Origin: Atherinomorus stipes | Lineage: Eukaryota; Chordata; Actinopteri; Atheriniformes; Atherinidae | NCBI GenBank assembly: GCA_023101725.1 | Contig: JALJCO010010195.1 | Location: forward strand, 992,001 to 1,056,000 | Length of the DNA: 64,000 bases | Direction of reading: 5' to 3' | Shown: in pieces, positions 1 through 28,687 of the stretch | Layout of the letters: the number at the start of each line of letters is the position of its first letter | Numbering within the stretch: position 1 is the stretch's first letter | Made by a program: the position numbers and the translations under genes | Notes under the pieces: generated by a model | What the model saw: the letters and a program-made list of their open reading frames with translations, nothing else | Databases searched by the model: none | Told to the model about the DNA's origin: nothing

Positions 1-16917
<16,917 letters not shown>

Positions 16918-17520
16918 GTGTGCTGCAGACTGCAGTCAAGGCTACACACTAGAATCCCACTTCACTCTGGCTCCATTGTCCTGCTCTGTCTTTGGCAATG
17001 GGGAATAAATAATTTAGAAAAAAAAAAAGTGGAGCTTCCACAAGTCAGGTGGAGAGATTAGTCTTGTTGTCTGAGCCTCTGCATGGCTGAGTGATTGCTG
17101 TGTCCTCGCCTCAGCAGCACAAATCCATAGCCCATGGAAAAGGATCTGGCAGCACAGCTTCCCCTGGTAACATCCTTCAAAGCATGCCTCTGTTAGCTGC
17201 GTTAAGCCACCTTCATTTAATTTCCATCGCAGTGGAATGATGTTCAGGAGCCGCACAGTAACAACAGCTTTGGAGAGAGGCAGAGAGAGCCTGAGCAAAA
17301 GGGAGGGAGGGACAGGGGTGGCGATGCTTGTGGGAGATGAGAGTGGAGAAGAGAGAATAGGAATCTGAGGATGTTGTGCTTGTATGTATGGAAGGCACAG
17401 TAATTGCAAATGAGGGTTGCAACCAGCTTCCAGAAATTCCCCAAACGATATGCTAATCAACTGAGAGACAATGTTGAAAAGAGCAAGAAAGATTCCCCAC
17501 AAATGTGTTTGCAAATGCAA
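16918..17520 (-). promoter_or_regulatory. frmpd4: Likely frmpd4 5' UTR and proximal upstream region
   Basis: Directly upstream of the frmpd4 ATG on the minus strand. It is somewhat more GC-rich than the flanks and free of recognisable repeats. A 168-codon minus-strand frame at 17014-17520 has low-complexity serine/leucine text without known motifs, so I read the stretch as leader or promoter. No TATA box or transcription start can be fixed. Confidence 0.35.
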
Positions 17521-19789
17521 CAGAGGAGCAGCTGGAGAGACTCGAGGACCTGATGTGTTCCCCGCACAGCTGAGGTCCCTGCCTCACAGCAGCATATTAC
17601 GCTGCACATACTGTACAGTGGGCTTGTTTTGACCTTTCAAAACAGTCCAGTTGCTAAATGCTCACTCTCAATGACGCTATTCACGAGAAGCCTCTAAACA
17701 TTTTAGCAATCCACCTAACACAAACAAACACAGAACTGATGATGTGGTACCAAAAGCAAAAGCAGGACAGCTGGATTTACATAAACAACACAGGAAATAA
17801 TGAAGGACTCGAGCCATTCCAATGAGTTCAACCCTTTAACGCCAGGTGTCAAATGTAGATTATTTAGACATTTGAAATTTAAATCCAGCAACAGCATATT
17901 TTTGTCCCATTTTCAGATGATCAATCAGCATAGGTTCATGATCCCAACATGAATGAATCACCTTTAATAGTTCAAGCACTGCGGATGAGGCACCTCTGCC
18001 AAAACCCACTAAGATCCAATTAAGCTCATCTTTGATCCAGCAAAGGTTTAAGGCTTCTTCATGTGGCTCTGACAGTTTGGATAAAGAGAGCTACCTAATT
18101 TAATTGAATAAATAAATGAATATTAATACAAAGAATATAAACACTGGTTGATACTAGCAGAGGAATCTCAAGCTACACTTTGAAACTGTGTAAAGACACA
18201 TCCACTCCACGTTAAAATGCCACAACATGTAAGGCTCTGTGTGGTGAGTCAATGTGCCTTTGCTGAGTGATACATAGAATAATGTTGTCACTTCTACTTA
18301 GAGTCAGCCTTAGAACTGTAGCTGCCATAAAGCTGCAGATTAATGGTCTGAATCTGTGATGTTATTTGATCTAATTATTTTTTTAAGGCAAAGAAAAGAA
18401 TTGTGTTAATCACATCATAAAACACATTTATGTGGTGATGCACATCTTGACTTTTCTTTTTTTTTTTTTTAAGGAGCCCCCACAAGACATTAGGGATGCA
18501 CTGAGAAGTGAGAGAACATGTCAGATGATTTGCTTTAAAGGGAACCACGGTGTCCCGTGGCAAGCGGATTGAGAGACTCAGCATATTCTGGACAGTTGTG
18601 TTTGTCCATTTGGGTTTGCGGCCCAGAGGCCAGCGTGAGTGGCAGAGGATATTAGGGTCAGACAGAAGCGTGATTTAAGGCGACTATGGCTGAAGCTTTG
18701 ACCGATAAAACCCTGCTGTTCTGCTGATCCTAAACTCTTAGCTTTTTCTGAGCTGATTTCAGTAATTCTGCAACACTTGGCCAATTAAGACTTGATTATT
18801 AAAATCTTTCTCATATTTGCAGGTGCTGTTTTGGATCATGCTGCTTGCATAAGAAAATATTGAGAAGAGAATTAACACTTGGCACAGCTGCCTTTAAGGA
18901 TGAATTGGCAAAGCATTGTGCAAATGTTAAAGAAAAACAATCTTACAAAACAGTACTGTGAGATTTCTCCATAAACTGCTGTAGACATAAACTTGGTAGT
19001 TCAGTGCAGTGAGATTGTATATTTTCCTCGAATTTAGGATTAGTGGCTCCTGGAAACAAACCAGATGCATGCGAGCAACCGCCAGGCAACACTATATTTT
19101 CCCCTCTGCAGAGTTTGTTGTGCATGTTTGTGAATCTTTATCTTATGAGCTACCTTAGCACCTCACCTTTCCCAGTCTCTCAGTGTGACACTAATTATGC
19201 CAATGCTGCGGCTGATTTATTCAGTGAATTAAATGGCTGTTAGGAGACAGTTTAAAGATGTGAACAGTGTGCTGCTATGAATATTCAGTGGTGTGACAAA
19301 TTGGGATAAGGAGTGAAGAGTTACCTTGCTGAGTTCTGCTGCACTTTGAAAAGATTATGGATTCGGATTTCAAGTTTCACCACACCTCCTGATAATGTTC
19401 AAAGTAATGCTGGAAGACTGCAGCTCATTCTGTGTGGAGTGAAAAAAAAAATCCCATAATGAGGACACCAAATGCTCGACACCGTAGTAACCATGTGCTT
19501 GGTTAACCTGCAGGTCATTATACATCCATGAGGGTCACTGACAGGCCATGTTTGCTTCATCCATTTGTCCATTCAACCCTTTCAGCCACATATGCTGCTC
19601 AAGGTTACTGTATAGTGGTTTTATCCCAGCATGCATTGGTCAACTGTTTACACAATGGACATTTGCTAAACTATTACAGCTTTGCACATTGTTCTCATTT
19701 TTCATACTATTTAAAACCTTACTTCCAAAATGGCTGCAGAAAATGGGAAATGTATTTTTTCTGTAATTTTTAATTAAAAACCAAACGGC

Positions 19790-21070
19790 AACCTTCAGTG
19801 GCCAACTATGAGTCTACTCGGAAGAAGTCATTTTTATTTGTAGTTCTTCCTTGATCAGCTAGGGGCTGGCTGCAAAACAGAGCAAATTCCCATAGAATCC
19901 CATGTTAAAAATGCCAACTTCACAGCAGAAATAAACATGTTTACAGCCTGGTTCAAAAAATCATTTGCATTGTAGAAGATGTTTCTTTCAACAATTTTTG
20001 CAATATTTAGTAAAATTGGGTTCACTACCCCATATGCTATGATTAATTAAAAGCTTTAAATACAAAAATGTTATTATACACCAGCTGTGAAAGTAATGGG
20101 ACTGAAAAAACATGTGCCAATCACCTCTGCATTCTTTAATTTTATCATTTGTCTACTGGCTCGTCAATCACTTTTACTACCGTAGTAAGAACGGGTAATA
20201 GGCAAGACTGATCAAGTGATTGATTGGCGAGAGTAATGCTGAGACCCAGAAGCTGCGCGCACTTGTCTGACGTTTCCAGCAGGTAGCTAACATTATTCTG
20301 ATAGCAGTTAGCAACGTTCAGACAACGACATCTGTTTACTTGCGTTTGTGACATGATATCTGCTGTCTGCTAAATACCGGAGTGGCTTGTGCACGTTATT
20401 CTGTGGCCAGAGGAGGGAGCAATGAATCCAGCAGGTTGGTCTTGCGCAGGCGCATTATTCAAAAACTCGCTAACAGTCTCTGCTTTCTAAAATGACGAAA
20501 CATCCTCTGTAACGCCTTTAATAGGTCGAGTTTACCTTCATGTCAACTGTGAGGGAGGTGAATTTTGTTTTATAACTCATCCGTTTAGATGGTATTTAAT
20601 CTTGAAATCACACATAATTAAGGGCATACCCTTCTGATTGACATGCGGCAGACCAGAAGCCCGGCCTGCGGACCGGTGGCTCCTAGTTAGCTCCTAGTCA
20701 GCTCCTTGTTTGCTCTCAGTAAGGTCTCAGTTTGTAGCAGAGTAACACAACGGCGATTTCTAGTCAGCTAATAGCAAGTCTAAGCATGTCTTACCTTTAC
20801 ACCGAGCGTAGAGGGCTAATCTTTGTTAGCTCCTGTTAGTTTCGAGTTAGCTTGGTTAGCGTTTAGCCCAGAGTACATCAGCTGTCAATCATTTGCCCGC
20901 GACTCGGAGCGCCCTTGCCTTTGCCCATTTTAGTATTTTCTGGGAGTCACGACACACGCGACACGGCAATATGGCGACGGTGGGACACGCCCAACTAGCT
21001 TAATTTTTAGCTCTTCAGAAACCAACGGGTGACATATAGCGGCAGGTTCGTCCCTCTTTAACGGTCTAGG
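19790..21070. repeat. Interspersed repeat, GTTAGC-rich, probably non-autonomous DNA element
   Basis: The text (for example GTGAGGGAGGTGAATTTTG near 20550 and CAGAAACCAACGGGTGAC near 21016) is of a kind I recognise as dispersed in teleost genomes, and base composition and CpG content differ from the flanks. It contains a run of GTTAGC/CTAGTTAGCTCC motifs (20680-20870). Borders are approximate; no coding frame. Confidence 0.45.
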
Positions 21071-22071
21071 TGAAAAACACCATTCACACTGTGAAATGTT
21101 ATTGAAAAAAATATTCCCAACATCAATTTGATGCCAGTATACCATTTCAGGTGAATTTTTACTACCTTGTATCCTTTCTTTTATAATTGCCATATTACTG
21201 TAGAAAAATGTTTTTCCTTTCTTGCTTGATACAGGGTATGAGGTGCTGAACATTTCAGGGTCTGGTGTGTAGGCTACTTCTTATTTCAGGTTTGGGCTGC
21301 AACCTGATCACCTCAACACATGCAGTCATTCTGCTCTGGAGTCATGCTGTAATGTGTGGAGAGCGCAGTCTGATGGGCTGTTTTGCTTAGATAGGTAAAA
21401 AAAAGGAAAAAAAAAAGAAGAAAAAATACTCTGGATTTGAGCATATGTTACTCCAAATCATGTATGTATTGTTCAGCACTAATGGTACTCTCCCAGATGT
21501 GCAGATTACTCATGCCTTGTGAACTAATGCACCTACATGGATGCTGGGTTTTGAACTGTGTGCTAATAACGATTGGGATGGCCCCTCCTCTGTTTTTTCC
21601 CAGAGGGTATGATGTCCCTGTTTTCCAAGGATTTCCTTTGTTAAATCCTATAACAATTGTTCAGTTTTCCATCTTTGACCATGTTTAACAAATTCAAAAT
21701 CTTTAAGGGGATGTTTGTTTCTTGATCTTGTAGTAGTTTTTAATCTTTTGTGGATGCATGTTTAAGTGAAAAGGGTTTTCAAAAATGATCCTGAATCTAT
21801 GTTGGGATTCAGGTATTGGTATTTAATGTAACACCAACACCACCATGGCCATTTAGCTCCAACTTTCTTTCTCATCTCTTGTGCACAAAGTTTTCCTAAG
21901 ATCAGAGTTCTTCAGCTCAGGTTCTAACAGACTTCTTCCTCCCAGTCTGAGAACTTTCTCTGCTCAAACACAGTTGATTCAAATTAAGTGGATTTTCTAA
22001 ACAGCTTGTCCTCAAATTCTACCCAAAATCCTTTAATTTCAGCCAGGTGATAGAAGAAATGAAGCATCTAA

Positions 22072-22264
22072 AACAGGGATCTCTTCCCCTTGTTGGCCAT
22101 GGAGCTACAGATTTTAAATGCTTACTACACTTGATTCAAATTAAATGGATGCGGATGTCATGCGGCAGCTTGTTGGCAAGTTCTGAACAATGACATTAAT
22201 TTGAGTCAGGTGTGTTTGCAGTGACCTACAGGAGAGTGGCCCTCAAGGACTGAGTTTGAGATCC
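22072..22264. mobile_element. Degenerate hAT-like MITE copy
   Basis: It ends in GTGGCCCTCAAGGACTGAG, like the right end of the copy at 5559, with a diverged opposite end near 22072. Borders are soft. Confidence 0.4.
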
Positions 22265-22397
22265 CTTAACTAATTCCTGCAGGCCTGTAGCCTCCAAGCA
22301 CATAGCCGAACGATTTTAGAGTATCTATTTTTTCCCTATCTTGTGATCATGCTATGTTTTATAACAAAAGAAATGGTGATTAATCTTTATGTGGCAG

Positions 22398-22516
22398 GGC
22401 AAAGGAGGGCCCCAGCAGGATTTGATCCCCAGATTCCTAGCTAAGAGTCATGTGAGCTAACCATCCTCTTGGCCAAGTAGCCATAGCCCATGATCACTCT
22501 GAGGCATAACAGGACC
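22398..22516 (-). mobile_element. tRNA-derived SINE copy A
   Basis: On the minus strand it has an A-box-like GGTTAGCTCACATGACTC and a B-box-like GGGGATCAAATCC. It shares layout and text with the copy at 59749 (GAGTCATG, AAGTAGCCA, GAGGCATA, AGGACCA). No functional tRNA fold. Confidence 0.6.
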
Positions 22517-22654
22517 ATCAACTGTCACAGTTATATATATTAAATGATTAACTATAAGCTAATGTAGTCCCAAAACTTGATTTCATGATGCAACAGTCTG
22601 AAATGATGCAAAATAGAACATACACTTGATGCATCTCCATATATCTATAAATGA

Positions 22655-22690
22655 ATTGTTCTTTGGGGATCAATAAAGTTGTCTTGAATC
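22655..22690 (+). mobile_element. LINE-type 3' tail
   Basis: TTTGGGGATCAATAAAGTTG resembles the short terminal sequence of many fish non-LTR retrotransposons. No body of the element is recognisable to its left. Confidence 0.4.
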
Positions 22691-25600
22691 AGCAATCAAA
22701 CTGGGCGGTTCGTGTTATCAAAAGGTGACTGAATAAAATACATTTTATCCCAATTTAATAAAACAATTTGTGGTTGTGAAGAGAATACAACACAAGTATG
22801 CAAACACTTACTAAAATAGATGGTTAGACCATGCTCCTCTGTGACAATAAAATATGAAGGTGATGATAAATGTGTATAGATCCTAACTTCTTACATCAGG
22901 TGGTTATCTCAAGCTCGGCTCTACAATCAGGTGTCTATCCAATTCTAATCCTCTTAAAATGCTGAATATTTATGCCCAGTGTATGTATTAACACTTTTTC
23001 ATTAGTTTAAATACCCAATTATAATGCACCTTTTAATCAAAGACGTGACTCATAAAATTTACTACACGTGGATTTATAAAATTCTTTGTTTATTATCATA
23101 AGATACTTTTTTTTTTGCTCGTGGTTTATCTAACAGTTTTATATTTACATTATGTATGTATAGATTCCATATATATGTGAGTGTATGTGAAACTGTAGTG
23201 AATGTGCACATGGGCTGGGGTAGTGGGAGTGTGGAGAATAGTTATTTATCACTATTTTATAGGCCTATTATATCCTTTTTAACAAGACTTGTTGTACTGG
23301 TGCTCTGCATTTTGCCGTGTCTTATGCAATAACAGATAAAGGAGTCTAAGTCTTAGATAAACACAGATTTAGAAATGTTATAATTTGCTTACTTGAATTC
23401 GTTCCTTAAAAAGAAGAAGAGAAAAGTAAAAGAGAATAATGAGAAAGCTTTCCTTACAAGATGATGTTCCTGTTCCAGCTTGCCACTTTCAGTGTTAGCT
23501 AATAGGCACATTTGCTCTCTGTTAGCATTAAGCTAGCAGCTTGCAATTATGGCTAATAATAATGTGGCAAGCTAATGTATGACTAGCCAAAAAATATCAG
23601 TCCTGCATATCTGATTTTAAAAGATTGTGACAAATATAGCACACCAGCCATATTTATTTAAAATCTCAGATTAAAGTGAAAAAAATGTTAACAGGCAACT
23701 GCAGAGAACAGCCCATACTACCAAGCCTATTTTATTAAATAGAATATTTTCTGCTGTAGTGTGTTGTGGTACTGAGCCAAGTATTGCTTGTACTGTTCAA
23801 ATCTTTACTAGAAAAGATATGTCGCTTAGTGTGTATTTTCTAAGCATATTAAAAATGGTGTAAAGTAGTCTAGCAGCCCTATTTATGAAAGAGAAATTGA
23901 GGGGTCTTTAGGACTTCTTTTAAACTGGAGAAGTTGTGGTTTTAGGTATTGGTTACATTTCTTCTGTATACAGCTCATGATGTTATCATTCATGTGCGTA
24001 AAACATTGAATCCATCAGAAGCTGTTTACAGAATGTTGGGTTGATTAAATACAGTATAGCATTAAATAGCTGTAGATTTACAAATCATCACATTCCCTCT
24101 ATATGTATGTTACATAACTTTACGCCAGTGCAGTGAGTGAGCAAGCACAACTGGACCCTCAGACATGTAAATGGACTGCAACCATCAACTGATAAGTTAT
24201 TCAATAGAGCTGTGCTTTCTCTATGTGTGATGTGCACAAATAGGGCATCAGTTTAGGCATAAAATAAAGTGTTGTTATGAAATCTGTAAATTCATATTGT
24301 TTCCAGCCTTACTGAGTTCACACAAAATTACATCACTGCAAATTGGTGGTAAAGACTATGTTGGATAATGACTGACACAACAAGCACCATTGATTCTTTG
24401 TTTTTCCACAAAGATTAATGAGGAGTTATTTTTCTGTGGGGCTGAAGTGAAAAGATAAAGTACAAACAGCATAAATCTAGCCTCCAATGCACTTAAGTCA
24501 AAACAATCGACACTCATGCAACAAGAACTGGTGCCCTTATTTTTAGAGCTATAGCTGTCATGAGTCATCAGATCCGACTGAATTATAAAAGAAATGCAAA
24601 GCATCAATTGACAGCACACTACTCACTGAATGACAGTGAAGACACCAAGATCGTTGTCGTCTGGATCCATTGTTGATTACAAGTCTAACCAAGTTTGCAG
24701 CAGCACTTGTATCTGTCTTTTCTTGTCCAGGCCCCTCAAGTCTTCTTCTCTGATGAGTGCCTTTGTCCTTCGTCCTGACTCCAAAGTTTCTCGCCGCTTG
24801 ATTTTGACTCAATAGTCAACTGAGCTTGTCTGACTAAGCCATTCAGTTATTATTACATACAGTGCTCCTGTCTAAGTGAGTGGCCAGTGCCCTGAGGGAG
24901 GAGACCGAGCTTGTCGCTTCTGCCTCAGTAATGAAATAGCATCACATTCCGGGCCAGTGCATCAGAAAACGCAGAGAGATCAATGTTGAACAGCTGGACC
25001 TCAATGGATTGTCGTGCTGGTAAAGGCTGTCTCAACAAGCAAAGCTCTTAGTAAAAAAAGTGTTATGTTTGGGGGAAATACAGCTATGATGCTTCCATGT
25101 TTCAAAGCTTTTAGCAGGTGAATTTAGATATTTTGGAGGACTTACAGGATGGTATTATTCACTACTTTATTTTTTTTTTTAGCACACTACCAATTTACAT
25201 CTAATATGTTTGCATTATCCACTGCATTATCCATACGAAACATTTAGAAATGCCATGTGTTTTATCATCCATGAAAGCTTAGAAATTAAGCTTTAACCGT
25301 AATCCAGCCTCTATCACTGTCTGCTTGCCAACTGTCACCCCAACAGAGCCAAACCTAAATCCTATATAAACCACAGAATTAGGTCTTAACCTTAATGTTG
25401 CACAGTAGATGCAGGTATTATTTCTATACTGCTTTCAGTAGGATTTTATTTGATTCAAAATTTTAGCTTTTTGTGTTTTACCCTTCTTTTAAATTAAATT
25501 AGTTTGTCATGCTGTGTTTTAAAGCTCAGCAATGCATCATATGTCCTTTTTTGGTCATCCCCCCCACTTCTCTTGTGTTTTGTGTGCATTTTCCCAAAGC

Positions 25601-26632
25601 CATGCTATTTTGGTATGATAGTTCACACTGGATTAAAGCATGCTGATTCTCTCATGCATGAATGGCATACACAGGAGTCCATTAGTTATGAACTGAGGCA
25701 CGTGTCTGCTTCTGCAAGCAAATGGAGCTGCTTGCATAACACATCCCATGCCATGTACACACAGCAATGTATGACAAGCGAAAGTTCAGCTTGCTATATT
25801 AGAGCAAGGCAGCATAATATTATTTTTTTCTGCTGTGTGCGCTGCAGTGTGACGCAGCTGCATTTGGACTCTCTGCTAATCACAGACTATTTATATGTCT
25901 GGTGGCTAAGCGTGGCCATATGGCCACAATAGAAAGCTGCGTTGGGTTAAAACAGAGCTCTCTGTGAGATACAGCTGCACATGAATCCATCCAATCATGT
26001 GTCCTAACATTCGCCCCTGGGCCACAGCGCGCCACATCCGTGGCCTGTTTTTCTGTGTCACACAGGTTGACGCTTTGGGACAGGGGAGGTGCAGAAAGCA
26101 AAAACCATGTGCTGTGTACACAACAAAGAATCACATTAAGGGTGTTGTCTTAAGGCTACAACAGCAGTGATTTAAGACAGTGATGATAAGCAGCGTCCGT
26201 TCTGAGACTCATCTGAATTAATGTGTTGTTCATTGTGTGTGGGAGGATGGTTTGTTTGCTACCTTAGAAGTATATAAAGAGCAATACCCCTTGGAAAACT
26301 CCTTTGATTCCTTAAATAGCTTGATTCTCTGATTAATTAAGTAAACAGACTTACGGAATATGATATAAAACACAATGTTCTGAAGTAGATGATAAACACA
26401 GGTTGTAACATCAACCAAGAGCAAGAAGTTACTTCTCCATGTCATGCCTTCTCCTCCTCCACTTCTGCGTTCAGCTTCAACTGCCTACTGATCACCGGTT
26501 CTCACCACAACTCCCACAATCTCTCTGTCCTGTTCATTATGAATTCCACCTGATTGCCATCATCAGTCACACCTGTTTATCCCTCTAACTAACCCAGTGC
26601 TACCTCTTCCCGAGTGTTGTGTGTTCTTTGGT

Positions 26633-27217
26633 CGGGTCTCAAACTGCGCACTTGAGCACTTCAAACACTCTTTTTGAGTGTGTAGTGCGTTCATGCTGTC
26701 ATTTGAGCGAAAATTCAGTGCTCTGAAAGTACCAGGATGCTGCCCTAATGACGGCCAAAAAAGAAGTGCAAAATGAAGCATACTCCTCGCACTAAACGGA
26801 CGCCATCTTGCTGTCGCTGTGGAAGAGGTGGGACTGTCGAACTGCTTTCAGAGCTGAATAACGGTGGTGAACGAAGCGGTGGCGACCCCTGCTGCATTGG
26901 AGGTGGTATTGTACTGATTTTAGTAACGTTTATGAAATGATTTAGACATAACTACTTATGTATATTGTGGCATGCTACCAAGCTGTTCACTCCCTGATGA
27001 CAGGTATGATCTGGTCATGTGTTTGAGGCGGCGGTTATACTGGCTCAGTAGAGTTAGCTCACGTTAGCGAGCAATGCTAGTTCGTCACTTCCTGTAAGTG
27101 CAGTGCTCTGTTTGGGTCAGCATTTAGCAACAATAGTGTGCACTACAGACGAAGTACACAGTGCACACTACGCACTTAATTCCAGTGCACTGGGGCAAGT
27201 GTGCGGTTTGAGACACG
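26633..27217. mobile_element. Non-autonomous element with GTCTCAAAC inverted ends
   Basis: Left end GGTCTCAAACTGCGCACTTG is the near complement of right end CAAGTGTGCGGTTTGAGAC. About 585 bp, CpG-richer than the flanks, no transposase frame. The flanks (to about 26450 and 27310) also look repetitive, so it may be nested. Confidence 0.65.
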
Positions 27218-28466
27218 GCTTCTGAGTCACCCTGCTCTTTATTAAACTTCCTAAACTTGCAATTGCGTCTAGCTTCTGCTTCAGCCTGACACTCCAGAAG
27301 ATTTGAAAATAAAGCAAGGACATACAAGTTGATTTTTCAGTCCATCAAAGCTGCACATAATAAGACTGGAAGTGACTTTTTCCATTACTTTATGGAGCAG
27401 AGCAAACAGGAGTGCACTCATTTGCATAAAATGATGAAAGTCGTTCCATGCAGAACAGGAAAATGCATTAATATAAGAGCTACTGCTTGGCCCACATGAA
27501 GATTAGAGATGTATTTGTAAAAGCTGTCAAGCATATAAATTCCACAACTGCAATCTATTTTTTTTCTTTACAACAGTAATCTGGACAATAATCTGTGTTG
27601 CCATCAAAAGAATGCCCAAGAGGTAATTATTCCTAATCGATTAAACAAGCTGGACAGCCATGAACAGGATTCAAAAGATTTATCAATTCTTATATTTTCA
27701 TAAAGTACATAAAGCAATACAGTAACCATCAACAATGCAGATCCTTAACAGCCCCCCAAACAAGCTCTTGCCTAAGCTCTAAATATGCTCATGCCTTGGA
27801 CAGGAAATGCACAGAAGTCAATGGCAGTCAATGAGATCCCAGGATATCACATTCCTCAAATCAGATAGCCACTCTTGTGTCAACACACTACCGAAGCTCC
27901 TCCCTGCTGCCCTGGGAGGATAGGATTCACAGCATCAAGCAATTATCTGTAATGTGGGAGAAAAATCAATGTGCCCATGGAAAGCTGCTAAGGTCACCAA
28001 GTCGACGCTGTCACTTGAATCAGAAGCACTGTGTTGCTGCAGGCTGGGCTCCAATCTGTGAGAGCACGCATCGTTTCTAATGCTGTGGATTACGGCAGTT
28101 ATTAGCCCGACAATACGGAAGATAATTGCTTTGTGCATGCGAACATGGTAGAATGAGAAATGATCGCAGATTTCAGTCATCTATTAACGCAGATGAAAGT
28201 ATTGCTTTAAATAAAATCTTTTTACACTAATTTAATTTTGTTTCTGCTGCTTTTGAGAAACTGTTCTTAGAATAAACTTTTTCAGTGTGTAGGAGCAGGC
28301 ACTTCTTATATGCTATTATTTTCATTTTCATTCCTCAAATTCCTCCAAAACAATGACATAGAGGATAAATTTTGACCTGAAATAAAATAGATTTCTCCTC
28401 TCTTGTCCTAGACATTTTAACTCATTTTGGGATTTAAAAAAAGAAGCAAAACAGTCATATACTCAC

Positions 28467-28687
28467 CCCTGCTGTTCTTGACTATTTTCCAAACAGCTGC
28501 CAACACAAATTTCCTTTTTATCTTTGTTTTCAAGTTCCATGTCTTCTCTCTCAGGTAGATATTCACTACTGGAACTAATGCTGGAAAAGCTTAGAGTGTG
28601 CAGCTCAGAGGAGCCTGGCAGCACCGTTAGGGGAGGGGAGGCCTTCGTGAAACGTTGATAGTCTGGTGTAAATTCTATTAACGGCAA
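28467..28687 (-). other. Candidate alternative 5' exon of frmpd4
   Basis: Seen: a minus-strand frame open from 28714 runs into a consensus donor, GG|GTGAGT, with the junction at 28467. It ends in phase 2 with GG, exactly as the real frmpd4 exon 1 does, so it would splice in frame into the WW exon. The frame has no ATG until the codon in EDMELENKDKK, so translation could start there; alternatively it is an internal exon with acceptor TTAATAG near 28676. Its text is serine/glutamate-rich and I do not recognise it. A chance open frame next to a chance donor is quite possible. Confidence 0.25.

Noticed and set aside
17014..17520. 168-codon minus-strand frame
   Set aside because: Low-complexity serine/leucine text without domain or splice context. 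It lies just upstream of the frmpd4 start and is better read as leader or promoter DNA.
25504..25932. 142-codon plus-strand frame
   Set aside because: No recognisable motif, no good start or splice sites, composition typical of random AT-rich intergenic DNA.
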